Assembly: GCA_024638385.1 (NCBI GenBank)
Contig: JAHEKJ010000011.1
Span: 7,186-58,760, forward strand
DNA from: Gammaproteobacteria bacterium
GTDB taxonomy: Bacteria; Pseudomonadota; Gammaproteobacteria; GCA-001735895
Reading direction: 5' to 3'
DNA: 51,575 nt
In this document: positions 8,739 through 16,809 of the stretch, one piece after another
How positions within the stretch are numbered: position 1 is the stretch's first letter
How the letters are laid out: each line of letters begins with the position of its first letter
The notes under the pieces: generated by a model
Told to the model about the DNA's origin: nothing
Seen by the model: the letters and a program-made list of their open reading frames with translations, nothing else
The model's database searches: none
Program-made: the position numbers and the translations under genes

Positions 8739-9013
8739 TGACGGCGCGGTTGCCGCCCGCAATGCCCGTGTCGCAGCAGGCGATCGTGCTGCTATGGCCG
8801 TCGTTCGTCACCGCGATCATCGCCAGCGGCGTGTTTTTCTCGGCCTTCAACCCGCGCGACCTGGTCCCGTTCAACCTCGATATCGATCTCAGCCCGCTTG
8901 CGGCCTACACGATCGGTTTTTTCCTGTTCTGGCTGATCGCGTTGCTGTCGAGCCTGGGCACGCTCTACCTCGCGCTGATCAACAGCCGCACGCTGGCGGA
9001 GCGCGGCCGCTAG
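8735..9013 (+). CDS. Small two-helix membrane protein within the cco operon
   Basis: A 92-aa protein that starts within the ccoP stop (ATGATGA), so it is translationally coupled. It has two predicted membrane spans (about residues 18-38 and 54-84) joined by an FNPRDLVPFNLDIDLSPLAA linker, and a short basic C-terminus. I do not recognise a named family. Its place between ccoP and ccoG suggests a role in oxidase assembly or stability, by analogy with other small accessory subunits, but this is inference only. A second ATG immediately follows the first, so the start is uncertain by one codon. Confidence 0.7.
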   Translation: MMTARLPPAMPVSQQAIVLLWPSFVTAIIASGVFFSAFNPRDLVPFNLDIDLSPLAAYTIGFFLFWLIALLSSLGTLYLALINSRTLAERGR

Positions 9014-9033
9014 CGCGGCCCGGCGTTCGCGGC

Positions 9034-10428
9034 ATGCACGAACAACAGGCACAAGACCCGGGCTCGGGACTCTACGCCGCGCATCGGAAAATCTACCCGC
9101 GCGTTGCGCAAGGTCGCTTCGCCCGCCTGCGCGTGCTGTCGTTCATCGTCCTGCTCGGCATCTACTACGGGCTGCCACTGGTGCAATGGGACGGCCGCCA
9201 GGCCGTGCTGTTCGACCTGCCGGCGCGCAAGTTCTACCTGTTCGGCCTGACGCTGTGGCCGCAGGATTTCATCTACCTCGCCGCGCTGCTGATCCTCGCC
9301 GGGCTGTCGCTGTTCTTCTTCACCGCCCTGTTCGGCCGCATCTGGTGCGGTTACGCCTGCCCGCAGACGGTCTGGACCGAGGCCTACCTGTGGATGGAGC
9401 GCAAGATCGAGGGCAAGCACACGGCCCGCATGAAGCTCGACAGGGCGCCGATGTCGGCCGCCAAGTTCCGCATCAAGACGCTCAAGCACATCGTCTGGAT
9501 TGCCTTCTCGCTTTGGACGGGATTCACTTTCGTCGCCTACTTCACGCCAATGAAGGAACTCGCGCACGAACTCGTTACGCTGACGCTGGGACCGTGGGAA
9601 ACGTTCTGGATCCTGTTCTACAGCTTCGCGACCTATGGCAATGCCGGCTTCATGCGCGAGCAGGTGTGCAAGTACATGTGCCCCTACGCGCGCTTCCAGA
9701 GCGCGATGTTCGACGCCGACACGCTGATCGTCGCCTATCACCCCGAGCGCGGCGAACCGCGCGGCTCGCGCCGCCGCGGCGCCGATCACCGCGCGCTCGG
9801 TCTCGGCGACTGCATCGACTGCAACGTCTGCGTGCAGGTCTGCCCGACCGGCATCGATATCCGCGACGGCCTGCAATACGAATGCATCGCCTGCTCGGCG
9901 TGTATCGACGGTTGCGACGAAATCATGGACAAGATGGGCTACCCGCGCGGCCTGATCCGCTACACCACCGAGAACTCGGCCGTCGGCAAGCCGCAGCATG
10001 TTCTTCGCCCGCGCATCCTGGTCTACGCGGGCATCCTGCTGGTGTTGTGCGGCTTGCTGCTGGCCCACGTGGTGCAGCGCGTCCCGCTCGATCTCGACGT
10101 CATTCGCGACCGCAACGCGCTCTACCGCGAAACCCGCGACGGCCTGATCGAAAACGTATACACACTCAAGATCCTGAACATGGACGCGCGCTCCCACGTC
10201 TACAACCTGCACGCCGATGGCATCGATGGCCTGCGCCTGGTCACCGACGCGCCTGCGATCGAGGTCGAGGCCGGCGCCGTCGGCCAGTTCGTCGCGCGTA
10301 TCCAGGTCGACGAGTTCAACCTCGAGAGCCGCAGCGTGCCGCTGCACTTTCACCTGCAGGCGCGCGACGCCAACCACCTGACCGTCACCGAGGAAGCCCG
10401 CTTCGTCGGGCCCGGAGCGAGCCGATGA
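9034..10428 (+). CDS. ccoG: cbb3 oxidase assembly cupric reductase CcoG (RdxA/FixG)
   Basis: A 464-aa membrane ferredoxin-type protein. Five membrane segments frame GRIWCGYACPQTVWTEAYLW and REQVCKYMCPYARFQSAMFD. Two 4Fe-4S cluster motifs follow: CIDCNVCVQVCPTGIDIRDG and CIACSACIDGCDEIMDKMG. A C-terminal IgG-like periplasmic domain completes the family architecture. CcoG is known to reduce Cu(II) to Cu(I) for cbb3 biogenesis. The ATG at 9034 follows the small membrane gene by 20 bases. Its stop overlaps the ccoH start (ATGA). Confidence 0.95.
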   Translation: MHEQQAQDPGSGLYAAHRKIYPRVAQGRFARLRVLSFIVLLGIYYGLPLVQWDGRQAVLFDLPARKFYLFGLTLWPQDFIYLAALLILAGLSLFFFTALFGRIWCGYACPQTVWTEAYLWMERKIEGKHTARMKLDRAPMSAAKFRIKTLKHIVWIAFSLWTGFTFVAYFTPMKELAHELVTLTLGPWETFWILFYSFATYGNAGFMREQVCKYMCPYARFQSAMFDADTLIVAYHPERGEPRGSRRRGADHRALGLGDCIDCNVCVQVCPTGIDIRDGLQYECIACSACIDGCDEIMDKMGYPRGLIRYTTENSAVGKPQHVLRPRILVYAGILLVLCGLLLAHVVQRVPLDLDVIRDRNALYRETRDGLIENVYTLKILNMDARSHVYNLHADGIDGLRLVTDAPAIEVEAGAVGQFVARIQVDEFNLESRSVPLHFHLQARDANHLTVTEEARFVGPGASR

Positions 10429-10952
10429 TCGAGACTCCATCGCAACGAAGACCCTGGAGCCGGGAGCCGCTGGTGTGGATGCTGATCGCGATCCCGGCGT
10501 CGGCCGTGATCATGGGCGTGATCATGCTGACACTCGCGGTGCAAACCTATTCCGGCCTCGTGGTCGACGACTACTATCGTCACGGCAAGCAGATCAACCG
10601 CGTCATCGCGCGCGACCGGCTGGCCTGGGAACTCGGGCTCGAGGCCGAGCTCGCGCTCACTGCCGATGGCACGGTGCGGGTGGCGTTCGTGTCCGGCGCT
10701 GACCTGCTGCCGAGTGGCGACATCGAACTGGCCTTCGTGCATGCGACCCGGCCCGGCCTCGATCGCAGCCTGCGGCTAGAGCGCACGGGCTTCGGGGTTT
10801 ATCGCGCCAGGGTCCGGCTCGCCGGCAGCGGGCGCTGGAACCTGGCCCTGCAAACGGCCGACTGGCGGTTGACCGGCTCGCTGCGCCGGCCCGAGCAGAA
10901 TGCCGCCTGGCTCAGGCCGAATTTTCAACCGGGGACGAAGAATGCCGGCTGA
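10425..10952 (+). CDS. ccoH: FixH/CcoH family protein
   Basis: A 175-aa single-span protein: one N-terminal membrane helix (about residues 18-43) followed by QTYSGLVVDDYYRHGKQINR, the hallmark FixH motif, and a periplasmic beta-rich domain. FixH/CcoH is needed for stable assembly of cbb3 oxidase. It overlaps ccoG upstream (ATGA) and the SafE-like gene downstream by 11 bases, so three assembly genes are translated as a coupled block. Confidence 0.9.
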   Translation: MIETPSQRRPWSREPLVWMLIAIPASAVIMGVIMLTLAVQTYSGLVVDDYYRHGKQINRVIARDRLAWELGLEAELALTADGTVRVAFVSGADLLPSGDIELAFVHATRPGLDRSLRLERTGFGVYRARVRLAGSGRWNLALQTADWRLTGSLRRPEQNAAWLRPNFQPGTKNAG

Positions 10953-11745
10953 ACTCGGTTTCGGCGCCGCGCTGCTGGTCGGCCTGCTGGGTTCGAGCCA
11001 CTGCATCGGCATGTGCGGCGGTATCGTCGGCGCACTCGGCCTCGGCATCGAGGCGCGCCTGCAATCGCGGCCGCCCTCGCTGCTGCTATACCATTTGAGT
11101 TACAACCTCGGCCGTATCGGCAGCTACGTCCTGATCGGCCTCGCCGCCGGCGCGCTCGGCGGCGGGCTCGCGCGATTCGGCATCTCGCCGGTCGCCGGCA
11201 AGCTGTTCGCCGCCGCCTTCATGATCGCGCTGGGGCTGTATCTCGCCGGCTGGTGGCGCGGGCTGGCGCTGCTGGAGCGCGCCGGTTTGCAACTGTGGCG
11301 GCTTATCCGGCCGTTCGGCGCGCGGTTGATGCCGGTGCGCCGCCCGGCGCAGGCCTTGCTGCTCGGCGCTTTGTGGGGCTGGTTGCCCTGCGGGCTGGTG
11401 TATGCCGCGGTCGCGTGGTCACTGACCAGTGGCAGCGCGCTCGACGGCGCTATTCTGATGCTCGGGTTCGGACTCGGCACGCTGCCGGCGCTGCTGCTTG
11501 CCGGTAACGCGTTGCAGCTATTCGGGCACTGGGTGCGCGCACCGGCCGTGCGCGCGGGCGCCGGCGCGATGATGATCGCGCTCGGACTTTACACTGCTTA
11601 CCAGGGGCTGGGCGCAGGCGCGCACGGCCACGTTCTTCATCAGCAGGCCGCGGCCAGCGTCGCCTCGCCGCCACCGCCGGCGGCGCAGCCGCTCGCGGTT
11701 CTGGCGCCGGCACGCGCGCCGGCAAGCTTCGAGAGCGCGGCATGA
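10942..11745 (+). CDS. SafE/DsbD_2-like membrane protein associated with cbb3 assembly
   Basis: A 267-aa polytopic protein with six or so membrane segments. The N-terminal motif GLLGSSHCIGMCGGIVGAL is the Cys-containing signature of the sulfite exporter TauE/SafE-like (UreH/DsbD_2) group often found next to fixGHIS. A second conserved segment, LGALWGWLPCGLVYAAVAW, contributes another Cys. Members are thought to help metal or thiol handling during cytochrome oxidase assembly; the exact substrate is unknown. The last 35 codons (Ala/Pro-rich) run antisense into the end of the FNR-type regulator gene, overlapping it by 106 bases. Confidence 0.85.
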   Translation: MPAELGFGAALLVGLLGSSHCIGMCGGIVGALGLGIEARLQSRPPSLLLYHLSYNLGRIGSYVLIGLAAGALGGGLARFGISPVAGKLFAAAFMIALGLYLAGWWRGLALLERAGLQLWRLIRPFGARLMPVRRPAQALLLGALWGWLPCGLVYAAVAWSLTSGSALDGAILMLGFGLGTLPALLLAGNALQLFGHWVRAPAVRAGAGAMMIALGLYTAYQGLGAGAHGHVLHQQAAASVASPPPPAAQPLAVLAPARAPASFESAA

Positions 11746-12413
11746 TCGAGAATCTCGACCTCGCGGCGATTGACGCGCAGGATTCCACATTCCTGGAAGC
11801 GGGTTAGCGTGCGACTGACGGTCTCGACCGCGAGACCGAGGTAGCAGCCGATATCCTGGCGCGACATCGACAGCACGAAGGCCGCCCCCGAGTATCCGCG
11901 CGCGCGGTAGCGCGCGGCAAGATCGTCGAGCAGGCTGGCGATGCGGCCGTCGGCATCCTTGCGCGCGAGAATCAATACGAGGTTGTGATCGCGCTGCATT
12001 TGCTCGGCCGCAACCCTGATCAGGTTCGCGCCGTCGACGCCATCGGCGAGGTAGGCGTGCGGAAACCGGCACAGTGACGTGGTCTCGAGCGTGACCGCCG
12101 ACGACGCGCGCTGGTCGTCGTCGCCCCCGTCGAGCCCGAAGACGTCGCCCGGCAGGTAGAATCCGAGCACCTGCTCCTCGCCGTCCTCGGTTACGAGGTA
12201 ACTCTTGACCGAGCCGCTGCGGATGACGTAGAACGCGTCCGCCGTCTCGCCCTCGCGAAACACGTGCTCGCCCTTGTGCTGGATGCGCTTGGCCTGGAAC
12301 AGCTTTTGCTGAATATCGCGATTTTCGACGAGCTGCCTGCCGAGACAGCCGCCGCGGCTGTCGCATACGTGACACGGGTGCACGGTCGGAACCTCATGAG
12401 CCTTGGTTTGCAT
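11640..12413 (-). CDS. fnr: FNR/Anr-family oxygen-sensing transcription regulator
   Basis: A 257-aa Crp/Fnr regulator. The N-terminal Cys ligands for the 4Fe-4S cluster are at 14, 17 and 23 (HPCHVCDSRGGC), with the same spacing as E. coli FNR 20/23/29. The fourth is Cys115 (TTSLCRF), 92 residues later, against 93 in E. coli. A cyclic-nucleotide-like beta roll comes next. The HTH contains QDIGCYLGLAVETVSRTLTR, with the VETVSR recognition residues that read TTGAT half-sites. Low oxygen would stabilise the cluster and dimer. It probably controls the boxes at 594, 2070, 4860, 14866, 16741 and 48471. The tail after residue 223 is Gly/Ala-rich and lies opposite the end of the SafE-like gene. It is divergent from the heme-PAS kinase gene. 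Confidence 0.95.
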   Translation of the reverse strand: MQTKAHEVPTVHPCHVCDSRGGCLGRQLVENRDIQQKLFQAKRIQHKGEHVFREGETADAFYVIRSGSVKSYLVTEDGEEQVLGFYLPGDVFGLDGGDDDQRASSAVTLETTSLCRFPHAYLADGVDGANLIRVAAEQMQRDHNLVLILARKDADGRIASLLDDLAARYRARGYSGAAFVLSMSRQDIGCYLGLAVETVSRTLTRFQECGILRVNRREVEILDHAALSKLAGARAGARTASGCAAGGGGEATLAAAC

Positions 12414-12440
12414 CCTGGTTTCTCCCGGTTTCTATTAATT

Positions 12441-12505
12441 CGATATGTCCAGCATGCGCGCGCCGCGGGGTTTCGCCTATCGGGGTTTTCCTGATGGGCA
12501 TATCG
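12441..12505. promoter_or_regulatory. Spaced inverted repeat between fnr and the sensor kinase gene
   Basis: CGATATGTCC (12441-12450) and GGGCATATCG (12496-12505) are inverted repeats matching at 9 of 10 positions, 45 bases apart. They lie in the divergent control region. They could be paired operators for a regulator that controls both fnr and the two-component genes, such as the adjacent response regulator. No FNR box is visible here. The function is inferred. Confidence 0.35.
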
Positions 12506-12556
12506 GGACATTCCGGCTACCATAGCTCCGGATTTTGCCCCAGGCGCCCGAACCAA

Positions 12557-14206
12557 GTGACTCGACACTACCCGTTTCGCCAACTTTTCATGATCATGGC
12601 CGCCGCGACGCTGCTGGTCAGCGCGCTGTCGATCTCGAGCCTCTACCTCGCCGCGGTCGAGCAATACCGCCTGCGCCTCGCCGACGTGGCCCGCTACCAG
12701 GTGCGCATGATCGAAACGATCGCGGAGTTCGACCGGCGCGACGGCGGCAACACCGACTCCGCCGCGGTGCAGGCCGCAACGCTGGAAAAAATTGTCTTCG
12801 CGCACCGTGAATTTCACGGTTTCGGCAATAGCGGCGAGTTCATGCTCGCGCGCCGGCGCGGCGACGAGATCGAATTCGTGCTGAGCCGGAGCCGCGCGTC
12901 GTCGGCGACGCCGCGACCGATTCCGTTCGACGGCGAATGGGCCGAGCCCATGCGCCGCGCACTGTCCGGCGAATCCGGCGTCATCGCCGCACCCGACTAC
13001 CGCGGCGTGCGCGTGCTCGCGGCCTACGAGCCGGTCAGGATTTTCGACTTCGGTCTCGTCGTCAAGATCGATGTCGGCGAAATTCGCGCGCCGTTCATCC
13101 AGGCCGGCCTCGTCAGCATCGCGCTCTCGGTGCTGGTCGTTTTCATCGCCAGCCGGGTCTTCTTCCGCGTTTCGGCGCCGATCCAGCAAGCTATCGACCA
13201 GCACGCCGAGACCTTCCTGACGCTGGCCGAGACGACCCGCGAAGGCATCATCCTGGCCGATACCCGCGGCCGGATCGAGTTCGTCAACCCGGCCGCCGAG
13301 CGCCTGTTCGGCTACCGCCACGGCGAACTCATCGGCGAACCGCTGACCCGGCTGATGCCACCCGAGCACGCCAACGCGCACGACACTTACGTGCAGAACT
13401 ACCTGCAAACCGGGATCGGCAAGATTATCGGCATCGGCCGGCAGCTGACCGCGATGCGCAAGAACGGCACGCGTTTTCCGATTTACCTGTCGATCGGCGA
13501 CATTCGCACCAGCTCGGCGCGCCTGTTCGCCGGCGTCATCCTCGACATGAGCGAGCAGCAACAGCTGCAGCGCGAGATTCTGCAAATCCCGGTCGACGAA
13601 CAGCGCCGCATCGGCCAGGAGCTGCACGACGGGCTCGGCCAGCAGTTGACCGGACTCGGCCTGCTCGCGACCAGCCTGCTGAACAAGGCCAGCAAGCCCG
13701 AGCACGAGCTCGCGCGCCGGCTCGCGAGCGGCCTGCAGGACGCGATTTCCCAGGTGCGCGCGTTATCGCGCGGACTGATGCCGGTCGATATCGACGCCGC
13801 GGGCTTCATGGGCGCGCTGCAAACCCTGATCGACGACGTTCGCGCGCATTCGCGCCTCTCGATTCGACTGATCATCGACGAACCCGTGCATATCGCCGAC
13901 AACGACTGCGCGATGCACCTCTACCGGATTACCCAGGAAGCGCTCAACAACGCACTCAAGCACGCCGATTCGAGTTGTATCGAAGTCCGCCTCGGAATCG
14001 AGGGCGCGCGCGGTTTTATCGCGATCCGCGACGACGGCCGCGGATTCGACCACCAGCAGGTCCCGAACGACGGCCTCGGGTTGCGCATCATGCAACATCG
14101 CTGCGGCCTGATCTACGCCCAGTTCGCGCTTTCGACTTCGCCCGGCGATGGCACCGAGATAAAATGCTACTTCCCGATCGAAGCCACGGCGGAGGCGGAG
14201 GCATGA
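12557..14206 (+). CDS. Oxygen-sensor histidine kinase: FixL-type heme PAS fused to a NarX-type (HisKA_3) kinase
   Basis: About 549 aa from the GTG at 12557; a longer frame from ATG 12494 adds 21 unlikely residues. Numbering below is from 12494. The N-terminus has two membrane helices (about 33-55 and 200-222) around a periplasmic sensor region. A PAS domain follows (about 240-350) containing AHDTYVQNYLQTG and IIGIGRQLTAMRKNG. His296 and Arg316 match the heme-ligand His and O2-sensing Arg of FixL, with the same 20-residue spacing as BjFixL H200/R220. The kinase has the HisKA_3 box QRRIGQELHDGLGQQL (His378) and ATPase motifs ALNNALKHA, DDGRGF and GLGLRIM. It overlaps the response regulator gene (ATGA). 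It probably senses O2 and phosphorylates that regulator. Confidence 0.88.
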   Translation: MTRHYPFRQLFMIMAAATLLVSALSISSLYLAAVEQYRLRLADVARYQVRMIETIAEFDRRDGGNTDSAAVQAATLEKIVFAHREFHGFGNSGEFMLARRRGDEIEFVLSRSRASSATPRPIPFDGEWAEPMRRALSGESGVIAAPDYRGVRVLAAYEPVRIFDFGLVVKIDVGEIRAPFIQAGLVSIALSVLVVFIASRVFFRVSAPIQQAIDQHAETFLTLAETTREGIILADTRGRIEFVNPAAERLFGYRHGELIGEPLTRLMPPEHANAHDTYVQNYLQTGIGKIIGIGRQLTAMRKNGTRFPIYLSIGDIRTSSARLFAGVILDMSEQQQLQREILQIPVDEQRRIGQELHDGLGQQLTGLGLLATSLLNKASKPEHELARRLASGLQDAISQVRALSRGLMPVDIDAAGFMGALQTLIDDVRAHSRLSIRLIIDEPVHIADNDCAMHLYRITQEALNNALKHADSSCIEVRLGIEGARGFIAIRDDGRGFDHQQVPNDGLGLRIMQHRCGLIYAQFALSTSPGDGTEIKCYFPIEATAEAEA

Positions 14207-14844
14207 GCCGGATCCTGATCGTCGACGACCATCCGCTGGTGCGCACCGGTCTCGCCCAGCTGATCGGCGATTGCCCCGACCTCGAGGTTTGCGGCGAGGC
14301 TGGCGACATGGCCGAGGCCTTGAAGCTGGTCGAGGTCACGCAGCCGGATCTCGCGATCATCGACCTGTCGCTGGCCGGCGGCAGCGGCCTCGACCTGATC
14401 GAGCGTATCAGGTCGCGCTTCAAGGACGTGCTGATGCTGGTCGCGTCGATGCACGACGAAACGCTCTACGCCGAGCGCGTGCTCGCCGCCGGAGCGCGCG
14501 GCTATATCAACAAGCAGGAGGCGCAGGACCGGATCATCCAGGCGGTTCGCCAGGTGCTCGCCGGCAAGGTCTACCTGAGCCAGCGAATGACCGAGCGCAT
14601 GCTCTCCGGCATGGTCGACGCGCGCGCCGACAAACGCGACATCGACACGCTGTCGAACCGCGAGCTGCAGGTCTTCGAGCTGATCGGCCGCGGCGTCACC
14701 AGCGGCCGAATTGCCGAGCGCCTGAACCTCAGCACCAAGACCATCGAGACGCACCAGGCCAGGATCAAGAAGAAACTGGGCCTCGGCTCGGCCCACGAAC
14801 TGACCCAGCGCGCGATTCGCTGGATCATGGAACAGGGCGACTGA
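14203..14844 (+). CDS. LuxR/NarL-FixJ type response regulator
   Basis: A 213-aa two-domain protein. The receiver domain has the acidic pair IVDDH and the phosphoacceptor Asp in LAIIDLSLAGGSG, then ASMHDE and the Lys in GYINKQE. The C-terminal LuxR-type HTH (about residues 147-205) includes LSNRELQVFELIGRGVTSG and LNLSTKTIETHQARIKKKL. It is translationally coupled to the kinase. By context it forms an O2-responsive pair, comparable to FixLJ or NarXL, and may regulate fnr and/or cco genes. A possible target is the inverted repeat at 12441-12505. Confidence 0.93.
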   Translation: MSRILIVDDHPLVRTGLAQLIGDCPDLEVCGEAGDMAEALKLVEVTQPDLAIIDLSLAGGSGLDLIERIRSRFKDVLMLVASMHDETLYAERVLAAGARGYINKQEAQDRIIQAVRQVLAGKVYLSQRMTERMLSGMVDARADKRDIDTLSNRELQVFELIGRGVTSGRIAERLNLSTKTIETHQARIKKKLGLGSAHELTQRAIRWIMEQGD

Positions 14845-14865
14845 TGCGGCCCTTTTGCCGGGCAT

Positions 14866-14879
14866 TTGATCCACGTCAA
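14866..14879. promoter_or_regulatory. FNR/Anr box upstream of hsp20
   Basis: TTGATCCACGTCAA is a one-mismatch FNR box in the gap between the response regulator and hsp20. It lies about 68 bases upstream of the start site predicted from the heat-shock-like promoter described separately. Confidence 0.65.
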
Positions 14880-14906
14880 TCCCGCGGTTTTCGATCGCAG
14901 ATCGAT

Positions 14907-14934
14907 CTTGAAATTCTGCCGCCGGGCAGCATCT
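14907..14934 (+). promoter_or_regulatory. Sigma-32-like promoter of hsp20
   Basis: CTTGAAA (14907-14913) is an exact match to the core of the heat-shock sigma factor -35 element. After 13 bases, CAGCATCT (14927-14934) resembles the CCCCATNT -10. The predicted start is about 14941, 27 bases before the hsp20 ATG. Confidence 0.5.
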
Positions 14935-14967
14935 TGGAGACGATGCAAAACCGAACGGGAGACTCCG

Positions 14968-15414
14968 ATGAATATGCAGACCTGGAACCCCTTTCAGGAA
15001 TTCGAAAGCCTGATCGAACGCTATAACGAGAGCCGCGCCGGCAACCTCGGCCGACGCCTGGAAAACGACCTGAGCTTTGCCGACTGGGCGCCGTCGGTCG
15101 ATATCGAGGAGCAGGAAGACCGCTTTCTGATCAAGGCCGACCTGCCCGGCGTCGACAGGAACGACATCGAGGTCAAGGTCGAAAACGGCGTGCTCAGCAT
15201 CCGCGGCGAAAAACGCATGGAAAAGTCGAGCGACGAAGGCACCAGGCGCCACCGGACCGAGCGTTTCTACGGCAGCTTCGCGCGCAGCTTCACGCTGCCC
15301 GACGCGGTCAAGGCCGACGAGGTCGACGCGAACTTCAAGGACGGCGTGCTCGCGCTGACGATTCCGAAGGCCGAGCAGGCTCGACCGCGCGCGATCGACA
15401 TCAAGGTCGGTTGA
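14968..15414 (+). CDS. Hsp20/alpha-crystallin family small heat shock protein
   Basis: A 148-aa ATP-independent chaperone. The alpha-crystallin domain (about residues 40-140) includes DRFLIKADLPGVDRNDIEV, VENGVLSIRGEKR and FKDGVLALTIPK. The start at 14968 follows a GGGAGA ribosome-binding site. A sigma-32-like promoter and an FNR box lie upstream, which suggests induction by heat and by oxygen limitation. The perfect hairpin at 15428-15451 separates it from the convergent permease gene. Confidence 0.93.
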   Translation: MNMQTWNPFQEFESLIERYNESRAGNLGRRLENDLSFADWAPSVDIEEQEDRFLIKADLPGVDRNDIEVKVENGVLSIRGEKRMEKSSDEGTRRHRTERFYGSFARSFTLPDAVKADEVDANFKDGVLALTIPKAEQARPRAIDIKVG

Positions 15415-15427
15415 ACCCGGAGAGGCG

Positions 15428-15451
15428 GACGGCATGCACGCGCATGCCGTC
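15428..15451. terminator. Bidirectional hairpin between hsp20 and the APC permease
   Basis: A perfect 10-bp stem (GACGGCATGC at 15428-15437, GCATGCCGTC at 15442-15451) with loop ACGC lies between convergent genes. There is no clear T-tract, so termination may be weak or factor-assisted. Confidence 0.55.
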
Positions 15452-15457
15452 GACGCT

Positions 15458-16684
15458 TCAGCCGACCAGCGAGTAGCTGAGCTGGTAGAGCAGAAACGCG
15501 GTCGACGACGCGAAACCGGCGAGCGGCAACCAGCGCGGCACGCCAAATCCCTCGTGGGATGATAACGGGTTGCGCTGGATTCGCCACAGCGCGAGATTGA
15601 TCAGCGCGAACACGGTTAGCAACAGCAGGCTCGTGAAGCGGGCCAGCGTCTCGACCGGCAGCAGCAACGCCATCGTCAGCACCAGCGCCGCGACCAGCAG
15701 CGTCGCGATCACCGGCGTTCGCGTGCGCGCCTCGACCCGGCCGAGCACGGTTGGAATCCAGCCCTGCCGCGCGAGGCCGTAGCAGACCCGCGACGCCATG
15801 ATGATCTGGATCAGCGCGCCGTTGACGACGGCCGCCAGCGCGATCGCGCTGATCAGAACCGGCGCCCGGCCCGCGGTGCGCTCATAAATCGTTGCCAGCG
15901 GCGCGTTCGACGCGCCCAGCTCGGCGACCGCGCCGCTCGCGACCGCGACCAGCGCAACCGCGAAATAAATTAGCGTCGAAACGATCAGCGCGAGCAGGAT
16001 CGCGCGCGGCATGTTCTTCAGCGGATCGCGCACCTCCTCGGCGACGTTGACCATGTCCTCGAAGCCGATGTAGGCGTAAAAAGCGAGGATGCCGCCGAGC
16101 AGGATGCCGTGCCAGGCACCGGCGTCCGGCGGCCCGGCCATCGCGCCGAGACTCGCGCCGAGCGCGTCGAGCGGCGGCCAGGCGACGACCACGATGAGGC
16201 CGAGGCCGAAGATTTCGATCAGCGTGAACAGCGCCGCGACGCGCACCGATTCGACGATCCCCCAGCTCGCGAGCGCGCCGAGGGCCGCGACCAGCGCGAT
16301 GACGACCAGCGCCTCGGGCCAGGCGAAAAACTGCTGGAAATAGCCGACGAAGCCGCGCGAGATCGCCGCCGCCGACACGATGCCGGCGAGAATGATCAGG
16401 ATGCCGACCCCGGCCGACAGGTAGCGGAAATCGAATCCCGCCTGCAGGTAGACCGCCTCGCCGGCGGAGACCGGGTAGCGCGACGCGAGCTCGGCATAGC
16501 TGAACGCGGTCAGCCCGGCGAGCAGCGACGCGAACAGGAACGACCAGGGCGTGAAAATCCCGGCGGTCGCGACAACCTTGCCGATCAGCACGTAAATTCC
16601 CGCGCCGAGGATGTTGCCGAGGCCATAAAGCGTCAGCAGCGTCAGCGACAGCGAGCGTTTGAGCGTCGGCGCGGGAGCGTTCAT
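15458..16684 (-). CDS. APC-family amino acid permease
   Basis: A 408-aa inner-membrane transporter with about 12 membrane helices. The N-terminus LTLYGLGNILGAGIYVLIGK is the unwound TM1 motif of APC amino acid transporters. FASLLAGLTAFSYAELASRY and FYAYIGFEDMVNVAEEVRDP are further family motifs. The substrate cannot be predicted from sequence. It is shorter than the usual 430-480 aa but shows no break. It is transcribed alone, convergent with hsp20 and divergent from the universal stress protein gene. Confidence 0.9.
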   Translation of the reverse strand: MNAPAPTLKRSLSLTLLTLYGLGNILGAGIYVLIGKVVATAGIFTPWSFLFASLLAGLTAFSYAELASRYPVSAGEAVYLQAGFDFRYLSAGVGILIILAGIVSAAAISRGFVGYFQQFFAWPEALVVIALVAALGALASWGIVESVRVAALFTLIEIFGLGLIVVVAWPPLDALGASLGAMAGPPDAGAWHGILLGGILAFYAYIGFEDMVNVAEEVRDPLKNMPRAILLALIVSTLIYFAVALVAVASGAVAELGASNAPLATIYERTAGRAPVLISAIALAAVVNGALIQIIMASRVCYGLARQGWIPTVLGRVEARTRTPVIATLLVAALVLTMALLLPVETLARFTSLLLLTVFALINLALWRIQRNPLSSHEGFGVPRWLPLAGFASSTAFLLYQLSYSLVG

Positions 16685-16740
16685 CGGCGAGGCCGTTCGA
16701 GGGGCAGGCCGACATACTAGAAATCACGCCCGAGATCACG

Positions 16741-16754
16741 TTGACTCAGGTCAA
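16741..16754. promoter_or_regulatory. FNR-like dyad upstream of the universal stress protein gene
   Basis: TTGACTCAGGTCAA is a perfect dyad (TTGAC-N4-GTCAA) with one mismatch per half-site to FNR. A perfect TATAAT -10 lies at 16767-16772. The dyad centre would be near -31, closer than the usual -41.5. It could be a variant activator site, or a site where the regulator overlaps the -35 and represses. Induction of Usp genes by FNR or Anr is known in other bacteria. Confidence 0.5.
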
Positions 16755-16809
16755 TACGGCTTGCGGTATAATGGCGCACATTGATCACAAAGGTTTCAGG
16801 AGATATTCG

